From positions 1-36,075 of the forward strand of contig NZ_QWFA01000034.1 in assembly GCF_003501885.1 (NCBI RefSeq): a DNA stretch of 36,075 nucleotides, read 5' to 3'. The notes below the pieces were generated by a model. That model was not told the DNA's origin. It saw nothing but the letters and a program-made list of their open reading frames with translations, and did not search any database. Numbering within the stretch: position 1 is the stretch's first letter; the number at the start of each line of letters is the position of its first letter. The stretch comes from Streptomyces globisporus (GTDB lineage: Bacteria; Actinomycetota; Actinomycetes; Streptomycetales; Streptomycetaceae). Of the stretch, positions 7,963 to 15,289 are shown one piece after another. A program made the position numbers and the translations under genes.

Positions 7963-9474
7963 TCAGGCCGCCGCGTTGACGGCGGCCTGATGTGCGCTCG
8001 CGCGCCGGGTTGCGGGGGCAGGGCGACGCCGGCCGCGTGAGGACGTGCTGCGCTGAGGCCGCGCGGCCACCGGCGCGGTGATCGTCACGGGAATGCCGGA
8101 GGGGGTCTGGGCGCCGGTGATGCGGCCGAGTGCCTCTTCGCCGGAGCGGACCTGGGTGGTCTGGGGCACGATGCCGGCGGCGGTCATGAGGCGGGTCATG
8201 TCGCGGCGCTGGTTGGGGGTGACCAGGGTGACGACGCTGCCGGACTCCCCTGCCCGGGCGGTTCGGCCGCCGCGGTGGAGGTAGTCCTTGTGGTCGGTCG
8301 GCGGGTCGACGTTGACGACGAGGTCGAGGTTGTCGACGTGGATGCCGCGGGCGGCGACGTTCGTGGCCACGAGTACGGTGACGTGCCCGGTCTTGAACTG
8401 GGTCAGGGTCCGGGTGCGCTGCGACTGCGCCTTCCCGCCGTGCAGAGCCGCGGCCCGCACCCCGCTGGCCAGCAGGTGGTCGGTGAGCTTGTCCACAGCC
8501 CGCTTGGTGTCCAGGAACATGATGACCCGGCCGTCGCGCGCAGCGATCTCGGTGGTCGTACGGTGCTTGTCGGTGCCGTGCACGTGGAGCACGTGGTGCT
8601 CCATCGTGGTGACCGCACCGGCGGAGGGGTCGACGGAGTGGACGACCGGGTCGGTGAGGTAGCGGCGGACCAAGCGGTCGACGTTGCGGTCCAGGGTGGC
8701 GGAGAACAGCATCCGCTGGCCCTCGGGGCGGACCTGGTCCAGAAGCTCGGTGACCTGGGGCATGAAGCCCATGTCGGCCATCTGGTCCGCCTCGTCCAGG
8801 ACGCTGATCGCGACCTGGTCAAGTCGGCAGTCACCGCGGTCGATGAGGTCCTTGAGCCGGCCCGGCGTCGCCACGACGACCTCGGCACCACCGCGCAGCG
8901 CCTGGGCCTGCCTCCCGATCGACATACCGCCGACAACGGTAGCCAGGCGCAGCTTGACCGAACGGGCATAAGGGGCCAGGGCGTCGGTCACCTGCTGGGC
9001 CAGCTCACGCGTCGGCACGAGAACCAGGGCCAGCGGCTGCCGGGGCTCGGCACGCTGACCGGCGGTACGGGCCAGCAGGGCCAGTCCGAAGGCAAGGGTC
9101 TTGCCGGAGCCGGTGCGCCCGCGTCCCAAGACGTCGCGGCCCGCGAGAGTGTTGGGGAGGGTCGCCCCCTGGATCGGGAACGGAACGCTCACCCCCTGCA
9201 CGGTCAGCGCCGCCAACAACTGCTTCGGCATGTCGAGGTCGGCGAAAGCCTCGGCAGCAGGCAGTGCGGGAGTGACCGTGACCGGCAGGGCGAACTCGCC
9301 ATGGACCGCGACGGGCCGCCGTCCCCGGCCACCCGAGCGGCTCGGACCTCCGGAACGAGCCGGAGCGGCCGAACCGGTCGCAGTGGTCGAATAGACGCGG
9401 CTGCCGCCACGAATGGAGTCGGCGGTACGGCTACGTGCGCGGGTAGAGCGATTGTTCGTACGCGTGGGGTTCAT
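7963..9474 (-). CDS. DEAD-box ATP-dependent RNA helicase
   Basis: A 503-residue helicase that unwinds RNA secondary structure. Motifs in order: Q motif VSVPFPIQGATLP, motif I GRGRTGSGKT, Ia VPTRELAQQ, Ib TPGRLKDL, II LDEADQMADMGF, III FSATLD, IV VIMFLDTKRAVD, V ATNVAARGIHVDNLDLVVN, and VI HRGGRTARAGESG (His-Arg-Gly-Gly in place of the commoner HRIGRTGRAG). The Arg/Ser/Thr-rich N-terminus (~85 residues) and the basic C-terminal tail are typical RNA-binding extensions of Streptomyces cold-shock helicases. ATG 9474 has GGAAGG six bases upstream. It follows a cspA-like gene and precedes the CBS gene. Complete. Confidence 0.95.
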   Translation of the reverse strand: MNPTRTNNRSTRARSRTADSIRGGSRVYSTTATGSAAPARSGGPSRSGGRGRRPVAVHGEFALPVTVTPALPAAEAFADLDMPKQLLAALTVQGVSVPFPIQGATLPNTLAGRDVLGRGRTGSGKTLAFGLALLARTAGQRAEPRQPLALVLVPTRELAQQVTDALAPYARSVKLRLATVVGGMSIGRQAQALRGGAEVVVATPGRLKDLIDRGDCRLDQVAISVLDEADQMADMGFMPQVTELLDQVRPEGQRMLFSATLDRNVDRLVRRYLTDPVVHSVDPSAGAVTTMEHHVLHVHGTDKHRTTTEIAARDGRVIMFLDTKRAVDKLTDHLLASGVRAAALHGGKAQSQRTRTLTQFKTGHVTVLVATNVAARGIHVDNLDLVVNVDPPTDHKDYLHRGGRTARAGESGSVVTLVTPNQRRDMTRLMTAAGIVPQTTQVRSGEEALGRITGAQTPSGIPVTITAPVAARPQRSTSSRGRRRPAPATRRASAHQAAVNAAA

Positions 9475-9706
9475 TCAGAACCTTCCTTGAGACGACACGC
9501 ATCAAGGAATTCCAGCAGCGAAAGAACAGCGCAGGGAATCACGAGAACGGGCCGAGCAGAACGAGGAATCAAATAGGACGTGCGGCTGATCCCGCATGGG
9601 GAGGCAGGCCACGAGACAAGTGACGCTACGGATCGAGAATCTCTGTCACCGCCGAGCGGGAATCCAGAGACGGGGCAGCAAACCCGGAGGCAAAGATTAT
9701 GCAGTG

Positions 9707-9907
9707 TCAGGCGGGAACGATATTTTCGGCCGTCGGCCCCTTCGGGCTGGGCGCGATGTCGAAGGTGACCTTCTGGCTTTCCATCAGTTCACGGGAGCCA
9801 TCGGCGGCGATGTTCGAGGAGTGGGCGGAAACATCAGCGCCGCCGTCCTGCTCGATGAAGCCAAAACCCTTGGCCGCACTGACCCACTTCACATTTCCTG
9901 ACACCAT
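9707..9907 (-). CDS. CspA-family cold-shock protein
   Basis: A 66-residue single OB-fold protein binding single-stranded RNA and DNA. It opens MVSGNVKWVSAAKGFGFIEQ, carrying the RNP1 motif KGFGFIEQDGG. The RNP2 position reads DVSAHSSNI instead of the usual DVFVHFS, so two aromatic residues that normally stack on bases are replaced by Ser/Ala. The C-terminal QKVTFDIAPSPKGPTAENIV is standard. ATG 9907 has AAGGAG upstream at normal distance. It is the first gene of the leftward group, with the helicase 232 bp downstream. A sigma-B-like promoter lies about 117 bp upstream. Confidence 0.95.
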   Translation of the reverse strand: MVSGNVKWVSAAKGFGFIEQDGGADVSAHSSNIAADGSRELMESQKVTFDIAPSPKGPTAENIVPA

Positions 9908-10389
9908 GTGACATCTCCTTCAGGGGGCAGGTACGCCGAGACCCGCGAGTACGGATCCTGCGTCGCCGCGATGATGCCCCGACCGGAGAAACCCGGAAAA
10001 AATGAAGCGTCTGCTGGCCGAAAATACCCACACAGAAGCTAGTAGCCCTGGGAACCACAACTGCAACCGAGACCGACAGTAGCACGCTGCAGCGATCTGG
10101 GTACGCTGAATGATTCCGCTGATCCTTTCGCTGCAGTAACGCTCCTGGCGCCGCGCATTAAATCCTGACGCCGTGGCCATAGATATTGACCCACCGACGT
10201 CAGCACGTGGACACCGCTGCGTCCAGCCGGTGGGCCTCCTGCTCGAATGAGCAAAGGCACAGCAAGGCGCGCCCAGACCCTGGACGAGAGCGCGCCTTCG
10301 GGAACCAAAGGCACCGCCGGAGAGAGGCCTCGCGCGCATCGCCGACGACGGACAGCTTGCGCTGGACTTCTCCCGGCCTCGACCGGACT
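9908..10389. other. Intergenic region upstream of the cold-shock gene
   Basis: These 482 bases hold no gene I can support. They contain the leader and probable promoter of the leftward cold-shock group. The right part (about 10150-10389) shows open frames of unlikely composition only. Confidence 0.5.
10024..10047 (-). promoter_or_regulatory. Sigma-B-like promoter for the cspA/helicase group
   Basis: On the minus strand GGCT, then 14 bases, then GGGTAT. This fits the Streptomyces sigma-B-type consensus GNNTN(14-16)GGGTAC/T. It ends about 117 bp before the cspA start and would leave a 5' leader of roughly 110 nt. Confidence 0.4.
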
Positions 10390-10929
10390 TCAGGCAGCGG
10401 GTAACGCGAGCATCTCGGCGGCCCGCACGCTCAGAACGCGCAGGTCGCGGCATTCCTCCAGCACACGGAGCGAGTCCAGTGCCGTCGTGTGGTGAAGCGA
10501 CAGTCCGGTGAGCGGCGTGCGGGCAAGCGCGCTGAGATCCGTGAGCACGGGGCACGCCCTGATGCCGACCGTGGTGAGCGCGGTCAGACCGCTCAGGAGG
10601 CCGAGATCGGCGAGCGCGGGAAGGTCGCGGAGGTCCAGTACACGCGGGTCCGGTGCCTCGCCCAGGTCGCCGGGGCTGCTCAGGCTGTCGGTGCGGCTGA
10701 CGGTCAGCTCCTCCAGGTCGCTGTCAAGCCCGGTGAGCTCCCACAGACCCTGGCGAGGTTCCCAGCCGCGTCGATGCCGGTCAGGTCGCGCGACTGCCCC
10801 GACGGGGGCGGGGCCGCTTCCGGGCGCGCCGAGGAGGGCGCTGGGCAGCAGGCTCGCGTGAGTGGTGGAGACCTCACTGAGTGCGGTGGTGACCGCGGAG
10901 GGGACGCCGTCGGTCTCGCTGCCAGCCAT
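10390..10929 (-). CDS. Leucine-rich-repeat protein, probably a C-terminal fragment
   Basis: A 179-codon frame from ATG 10929. From about residue 60 it has repeated Leu-rich units: LWELTGLDSDLEELTVS, RVLDLRDLPALADLGLLSGL, TALTTVGIRACPVLTDLSAL and TGLSLHHTTALDSLRVLEEC, then RDLRVLSVRAAEMLALP. The spacing resembles the repeats at the C-terminus of Streptomyces NACHT/STAND NTPases, whose ATPase domain is absent here. The frame runs further upstream, antisense to the next gene, without conserved content. ATG 10929 has no good ribosome site. I read it as the remaining end of a larger sensor-type protein, although a small free-standing LRR protein is possible. Confidence 0.5.
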   Translation of the reverse strand: MAGSETDGVPSAVTTALSEVSTTHASLLPSALLGAPGSGPAPVGAVARPDRHRRGWEPRQGLWELTGLDSDLEELTVSRTDSLSSPGDLGEAPDPRVLDLRDLPALADLGLLSGLTALTTVGIRACPVLTDLSALARTPLTGLSLHHTTALDSLRVLEECRDLRVLSVRAAEMLALPAA

Positions 10930-11030
10930 CGCCGCCGGTGACGGGCTGGTCGGTGGAGGGGGCGTTCTGAAGGAGTTCGGTCTGTTCGCGCCGCCAGTGG
11001 GCGGGTTCCGGGTGTGCCGGGCGTGATCGC

Positions 11031-11080
11031 GGGCACCCCAGGGAGACATCCCCCGGGGGCACCCCAGGGGGACATCCCCC
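11031..11080 (+). repeat. Two direct 24-nt repeats before the SRPBCC gene
   Basis: GGGCACCCCAGGGNGACATC followed by CCCC at 11031-11054 and again at 11057-11080, with one mismatch and a GG spacer. The CCCCCGGGGG junction can fold. The second copy ends 3 bp before the ribosome site of the gene at 11096. Confidence 0.7.
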
Positions 11081-11095
11081 ACGAAGGAGTGCATC

Positions 11096-11545
11096 GTGTC
11101 GCAGGTTGAAGAATCCATCGAGGTCAGCGTCCCGGTCAGTGCCGCGTACAACCAGTGGACGCAGTTCGAGAGCTTCCCGCAGTTCATGGAGGGGGTGGAG
11201 CGGATCGAGCAGCGTACGCAGACCCTGACGCACTGGAAGACGAAGATCGCCGGTGTCGAGCGGGAGTTCGACGCGGAGATCACCGAGCAGATTCCCGACG
11301 AACGGGTCGCCTGGACCAGCGTCGGCGGTGAGGCCAAGCAGGCCGGTGTCGTAACGTTCCACTACATCGACGACACCACCACCAAGGTCATGCTGCAGCT
11401 CGACCACGACCCCGAGGGCCTGGCCGAGACGGTCGGTGACAAGCTCGGCTTCGTCAAGCGCCAGGCCACCGGTGACCTGAAGCGCTTCAAGCAGTTCATC
11501 GAGTCCCGCGGCGCCGAGACGGGCGGCTGGCGCGGCACCGTCTGA
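11096..11545 (+). CDS. SRPBCC (START-like) family protein
   Basis: A 149-residue soluble protein with a helix-grip fold that usually binds hydrophobic ligands in a cavity. Features: VEESIEVSVPVSAAYNQWTQ, FESFPQFMEGVERIEQ, then EFDAEITEQIPDERVAWTS, VVTFHYIDDTTTKVMLQLDH and GDLKRFKQFIESRG. This is the 'cyclase/dehydrase' or polyketide-cyclase-like subgroup that is common as a stand-alone protein in Streptomyces, often near stress genes. The GTG start at 11096 has AAGGAG upstream at ideal spacing. It is monocistronic and complete. The ligand is unknown. The two direct repeats ahead of it may be regulatory. Confidence 0.9.
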   Translation: MSQVEESIEVSVPVSAAYNQWTQFESFPQFMEGVERIEQRTQTLTHWKTKIAGVEREFDAEITEQIPDERVAWTSVGGEAKQAGVVTFHYIDDTTTKVMLQLDHDPEGLAETVGDKLGFVKRQATGDLKRFKQFIESRGAETGGWRGTV

Positions 11546-11555
11546 CCCGCACCCT

Positions 11556-12015
11556 GCCGAACGGCTTCTCCCCGTACCGGTTCAGCAGGCGCCCCCCGGT
11601 GCAGTGGGCGGTGCCGGTGGTGATCCGCTGCTCCAGCACACTCGGCACGAGGGACTCCGTCACCAGCCCCGTACCGGCCATCCGTGGCCGCCGTGCGTAC
11701 GGCGCGCGGCGGCCATCACTCGGTGACGAGGCCGGAACACGGCCGGCTCATCGTCGGCACCGAGCGGGGCCGGAAACTGCTCCGGGGCTCGGTCGGCGCC
11801 CGAGCCCCGCGCCGTACCGGTGATCGGGCGTCCGGCGACGGCGTTGGGGTGGTCGCCGATCTGGAGGGTGACCGGGCCGTTGGGGGTGCGGGACGTACGT
11901 CACCATGTCCGTCCGGCTCCTGGCAAGCAGGCCGGATCTCCGCAGCCGCGCCGCAGTACCCGCAGGGTGTGGGTGAGGTCGTAGAGCGCGGGCGACGCCA
12001 GGTACAGCTGGGCAT
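11556..12015 (-). pseudogene. Decayed AlkA-type DNA-3-methyladenine glycosylase gene
   Basis: On the minus strand, pieces of one protein appear in different frames. YDLTHTLRVLRRGCGDPA lies near 11990 and ends at a stop. SRTPNGPVTLQIGD and GADDEPAVFRPRHRVM follow around 11860-11720. TGLVTESLVPSVLEQRITTG and GGRLLNRYGEKPFG follow in another frame near 11670-11560. The set matches, in order, the N-terminal half of the 'DNA-3-methyladenine glycosylase 2' family of Streptomyces (consensus YDL..TL..LRRG.GDPA, LGADDDP..F.PRH, TGLVLESLIPSVLEQKVTT). The HhH-GPD catalytic half is missing and the SRPBCC gene begins there. It is non-functional. Confidence 0.6.
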
Positions 12016-12225
12016 GGCTCCCAGCGTTCGAGCGGCCCCCATCATCTCGGTCTCCCATGCTTCAGGACAGGGATCAGGAGTTCCCGGGGGCAGCTCGGCC
12101 CATCGCCCCGAGGGGTGCGCCACGTCTGACACTCCCTGACCTGCACCGGCCGCATCTGTCCACCCTTAGAGATCGTCTCGTTTGGATCTATGGCAACGGG
12201 TGTGTGACTGCTGTGGCAGGCAGGG

Positions 12226-12825
12226 CTACATGCCGCGGTACGGCCCGGTCCACGGTTCTGGCCGTTCGCCGTCGGCCATCGGAAGCCGGCGCAGCTGTAC
12301 CGGGCCGGGAGAGAAGGCTGAGGTGTTGGGGCCGGCCATGTCCTCGCCGATGAGATAGCGGTAGAGCCATTCGGCGAAGCTCATGTCGTATCTTGCCCAA
12401 CCGCCCTCGCCGTCTTCGACCAGGATCCAGGGGGCTGGGTCGTCCACGGCTACGAGGAACAGGGTCTCACCGCGGTCGGTGCCGGCGATGGGCCACAGTC
12501 CTTTGCGCGTACCGAAGCTCAACTCTGTGAGTCCGAACAACAAGCGAGGGTCCTCGTCGGGGTCCAGGTCGTCCCAGGAGACTGCGGACCAAGCGCGGGC
12601 CGTGTCACGTATCCGGTCGCCCAGATTCCAGCGTTCGGTCGCGGGGTGACTCAGGTATAGGTGGCCGTTGAGCTGGATGGGAGCGTACGCGTCCACGAGG
12701 GTCTGGTAGTCGGTCGGCAACCGGACGCCGAGTTCTGCGTGGAGGCGGTCCCAGGCGGCGGGGTCCGCGTAGTGGTTTTGGGCCTGGCCGAGCATCGCCA
12801 TGACTGCGGGCAGGTAGTCGGTCAT
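12226..12825 (-). CDS. SMI1/KNR4-family protein
   Basis: A 199-residue soluble protein with the SUKH-type pattern: AAWDRLHAELGVRLPTDYQT and LVDAYAPIQLNGHLYLSHP near the N-terminus, then ELSFGTRKGLWPIAGTDRGE, TLFLVAVDDPAPWILVEDG and MSFAEWLYRYLIGE. The helix 'LPTDYQTLVDAY' and the terminal 'MSFAEWLYRYL' are family landmarks. In bacteria SMI1/KNR4 proteins are frequent immunity proteins of polymorphic toxin systems, but no toxin gene is present here. ATG 12825 is the start. It sits beside an IS5-family element, a common setting for orphan immunity genes. The immunity role is inference. Confidence 0.85.
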   Translation of the reverse strand: MTDYLPAVMAMLGQAQNHYADPAAWDRLHAELGVRLPTDYQTLVDAYAPIQLNGHLYLSHPATERWNLGDRIRDTARAWSAVSWDDLDPDEDPRLLFGLTELSFGTRKGLWPIAGTDRGETLFLVAVDDPAPWILVEDGEGGWARYDMSFAEWLYRYLIGEDMAGPNTSAFSPGPVQLRRLPMADGERPEPWTGPYRGM

Positions 12826-12888
12826 GACGCTCCTCGCTGCTGTGTCGTTTTCTACAGCCGGATCATCCCAGCTCGGAGATCACGCTGA

Positions 12889-13290
12889 TCAGGCTGTCAG
12901 CCTGCGATGACAGATGAGAGCTGCGGCGATGCCGACGAATGCCAGGAAATGGTCGGCCTTGCGCTCGTAGCGACGGTGCAGGCGGCAACACCAGGACAGC
13001 CATGCCACGGTGCGTTCCACGGTCCAACGGTGTCGACCGAGGCGCTGGGAGGACTCGAGGCCCCGGCGCGCGATGCGCGGTGTGATGTTGCGGGAGCGGA
13101 GCCATGCGCGTAGCCGGTCAAAGTCGTAGCCCTTGTCGCCGTGCAGCTTGGCCGGTCGACGGCGGCGGGGCCCACGACGGGAGCGGATGGGCGGGATGCC
13201 CCGCACCAGGGACTCCAGCGCTTGGCTGTCGTGGGTGTTCGCAGCCGAGATACCGATGGAGATGGGCAGAACGGTCCGCTCGGTGATCAA
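12889..13290 (-). CDS. IS5-family transposase, C-terminal frame (orfB)
   Basis: The C-terminal half of a DDE transposase: LPISIGISAANTHDSQALES (catalytic Asp region in the full protein), KLHGDKGYDFDRLRAWLRSR and LGRHRWTVERTVAWLSWCCR (catalytic Glu region), then ALICHRRL. Its frame is entered from orfA by a -1 shift near 13304-13312, where the minus strand reads AAAAAGGGG. A separate TTG at 13290 is unlikely to be the real start. The frame is intact to its stop, but orfA carries a premature stop, so transposition from this copy is doubtful. Confidence 0.85.
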   Translation of the reverse strand: MITERTVLPISIGISAANTHDSQALESLVRGIPPIRSRRGPRRRRPAKLHGDKGYDFDRLRAWLRSRNITPRIARRGLESSQRLGRHRWTVERTVAWLSWCCRLHRRYERKADHFLAFVGIAAALICHRRLTA

Positions 13291-13298
13291 GTGGATCT

Positions 13299-13694
13299 TT
13301 AATCCCCTTTTTCCCGCGATCTACGGGATTCGGACCCGTCAGGTCCCCCTTTGAGGGCTCTCATGTTCACCGAGTCGATCGCGCACCGCCACCAGTCCAG
13401 TCCGCCCCGTGCGCCGGGCTCGTCCAGGACCGGGCGGTGCAGCTTGCCCCACACTCGAGCCCTGCTCCACTCGGTGAAGCGTCGGTGCGCGGTCGACCCG
13501 GACGGCCCGAAGCCCGGCGGCAGTTGCCGTCACGTACACCCAGTCTTGGCCACGAGCACGATGGCAGCCAAGACCTGTCGGTCCCCGCAACAGCGTCGCC
13601 CTCCACCTTGCGGTCGCACCGGTGGCGCCGGAACCACCCGCTGGAACAACCCCCACAATGTGTCCGGCACCAACCGCTCCACCATCGCCATCAT
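13299..13694 (-). pseudogene. IS5-family transposase, N-terminal frame (orfA) with in-frame TGA
   Basis: It reads MMAMVERLVPDTLWGLFQRV, VLAAIVLVAKTGCT, then TGA at 13530-13532. It resumes in the same frame as RQLPPGFGPSGSTAHRRF, WGKLHRPVLDEPG and GLDWWRCAIDSVNMRALKG, and stops at 13299. Relatives have Trp (TGG) in CTWRQLP, so one G-to-A change made the stop. Start by ATG at about 13694. The 3' end overlaps the slippery run used to enter orfB. Confidence 0.75.
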
Positions 13695-13819
13695 GACGGT
13701 CAGCCTAGTTTTCAAGCCAGTTGAGACGACCTCTTGGCCGAGGCCTCACCGCAACAATCGCGCACACCACCGTCCCGCAGGAGAGCGTGCAGCCGTGGCC
13801 GCCAACCTGCACGAGTTCG

Positions 13820-15289
13820 TCAGGCGTCGGCCAGCAGGGCGTCGTACGCGGTGTTCCTGCGTTGGCCCGCCATGAAGGCGAGGAAGTCGCCCACGAAGGC
13901 GCTGCGGCCGTAGGTGCTGCCGGTGACAGTGAGGTCGCGGTGGAAGGCGGTACGGAAAAGCGCCCGGTATTCGTCTGCGTCGATTGTGCCGCTGCCGTCC
14001 TTGTCGGTCGCGTCGAAGAGCACCTCGGCAACGCGGATGAGCGCGGGCCCGGCGAGGAAGGGGATGGCTGCGGCGTACTCGTCTGCGCTGACACGGCCGT
14101 CACCGTCCGTGTCGAGGGCGGCCTGGAGCTCGCGCCACCAGGCGGCGAAGGCGTCGTAGAGCCTTGTCTCCTCGGGTTCGTCAAGGTCGAGGCGGGTGGC
14201 CAGTTCGCGTGCCATGGCGGCGAGGTCGGGCCAGTCGAGGCATCCGTCGCCGGTCTGGTCCAGCACCGTGCGGAAGAACTCCTCCGCCGAGCGTCGGCCT
14301 CCTCCCGTGGTCTTCGAGGCAGCGGGGGCCGGGCCGGGGCCTGCGTCGCCGCTCAGTGGCGTGAGGAGGCGGAGCAGGGCTGAGGCTTGTTTCATGCGAG
14401 CGCGCAGCGCGGTCACGGTTCGGGCACGGGGGTCGTCGCTGTCGGGCGAGAGGGAAAGGGTCTCGATGATGGTTTCGGCATTGATCCAGCCCTCGGGCAG
14501 GAACCGGGTCAGCCCGGCGGCGAGGTAGGCGCCCTGCATGAGGGTCGGGGTGCCTGGCATTTCGGCCAGGCCGGCCTTGCGCCGGTAGGGCTCGGGGAGC
14601 GAGGCGACGGTGATCGCGCCGAGGAGGGGACCGACGACAGCGCGGCCGGCCGCCCACAGGGCCGGCATGCCGTCCAGCAGTGCCGGGGCGGGCAGGTGGT
14701 CGAAGAGCCGGTAGAGGATGAGGCGGGCGGCCTCGGTGTTCTCCAGCTCGTCCTCGACGACTTTGTCGAAGTAGCGCCAGAAGTCGTTGAGGTCCTCGGG
14801 TAGTTCCCCAGCGTCGCCGTCGAGTGCGGCGAGGAACGCACGGTACTCGCCGTACAGCCGCTCCATCGTGGCCTGGTCGAGCGGCTGGCCGCTGAGCCGG
14901 CACATGGTGACGGCGCTCTCGAAGAGGGTGGCAACCACCCAGGCGCGGGTCGCGCGGTCCATGGCGTCGTAGGCGCGGCCGCGGGCGTCGGAGCCGCTCA
15001 TGCGGGCGTGCAGCCTGTTGAGCCGGGCGGCCTCCCGGTCACGTACCGCTGGGTCGGCGTCGAACATGCGCCGCATGCTGAGGAAGGTGTTGCGCAGTCG
15101 GCGCCAGGGGTGGGCGACGAAGGTGGAGTTGTCGGCGAGAGCGGCTCCGATCTGCGGGTGGGCGGCCTCCAGCACGGTGGCGCGGATGATGGCCAGCGCC
15201 CAGCGCGGGTCGTCGAAGAAGGCACGGAACGGCGGTTGCGTGTCGAGCAGGGGTGTCTCGTCGGCCGTTCCGGTGGTCCCGGTCCTCAT
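13820..15289 (-). CDS. MpaB-type oxygenase (DUF2236) fused to calcium-binding EF-hands
   Basis: A 489-residue protein. Residues ~15-290 carry a DUF2236/MpaB pattern: FFDDPRWALAIIRATVLEAA, HPWRRLRNTFLSMRRMFDAD, RLNRLHARMSGSDARGRAYD, WVVATLFESAVTMCRLSG and EYRAFLAALDGDAGELP. Members of this family are haem enzymes; MpaB' cuts the farnesyl chain of a mycophenolic acid precursor, and the related Lcp cuts cis-polyisoprene. After a linker, EF-hand loops start at residues 344 (DQTGDGCLDWPD, weak), 393 (DTDGDGRVSADE, canonical) and 429 (DKDGSGTIDADE, canonical). ATG 15289 overlaps the stop of the upstream prenyltransferase gene by 4 nt, so translation is coupled. No signal peptide is visible, hence probably cytoplasmic. 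Substrate and calcium control are inference. Confidence 0.85.
   Translation of the reverse strand: MRTGTTGTADETPLLDTQPPFRAFFDDPRWALAIIRATVLEAAHPQIGAALADNSTFVAHPWRRLRNTFLSMRRMFDADPAVRDREAARLNRLHARMSGSDARGRAYDAMDRATRAWVVATLFESAVTMCRLSGQPLDQATMERLYGEYRAFLAALDGDAGELPEDLNDFWRYFDKVVEDELENTEAARLILYRLFDHLPAPALLDGMPALWAAGRAVVGPLLGAITVASLPEPYRRKAGLAEMPGTPTLMQGAYLAAGLTRFLPEGWINAETIIETLSLSPDSDDPRARTVTALRARMKQASALLRLLTPLSGDAGPGPAPAASKTTGGGRRSAEEFFRTVLDQTGDGCLDWPDLAAMARELATRLDLDEPEETRLYDAFAAWWRELQAALDTDGDGRVSADEYAAAIPFLAGPALIRVAEVLFDATDKDGSGTIDADEYRALFRTAFHRDLTVTGSTYGRSAFVGDFLAFMAGQRRNTAYDALLADA

Larger units (their letters stand above)
12876..13733 (-). mobile_element. IS5-family insertion sequence, about 858 bp
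   Basis: Bounded by GAGATCAC.. at 12876 and, inverted, GAGGTCGTCTC.. ending at 13733. The ends share the GAG(A/G)TC tip but are only partly similar further in. The size and the two overlapping frames joined by a -1 frameshift fit the IS427-type group. No convincing target duplication was seen. Confidence 0.65.

Noticed and set aside
11031..11080. Possible CRISPR repeats
   Set aside because: Only two copies with a 2-bp spacer, no array and no cas genes.
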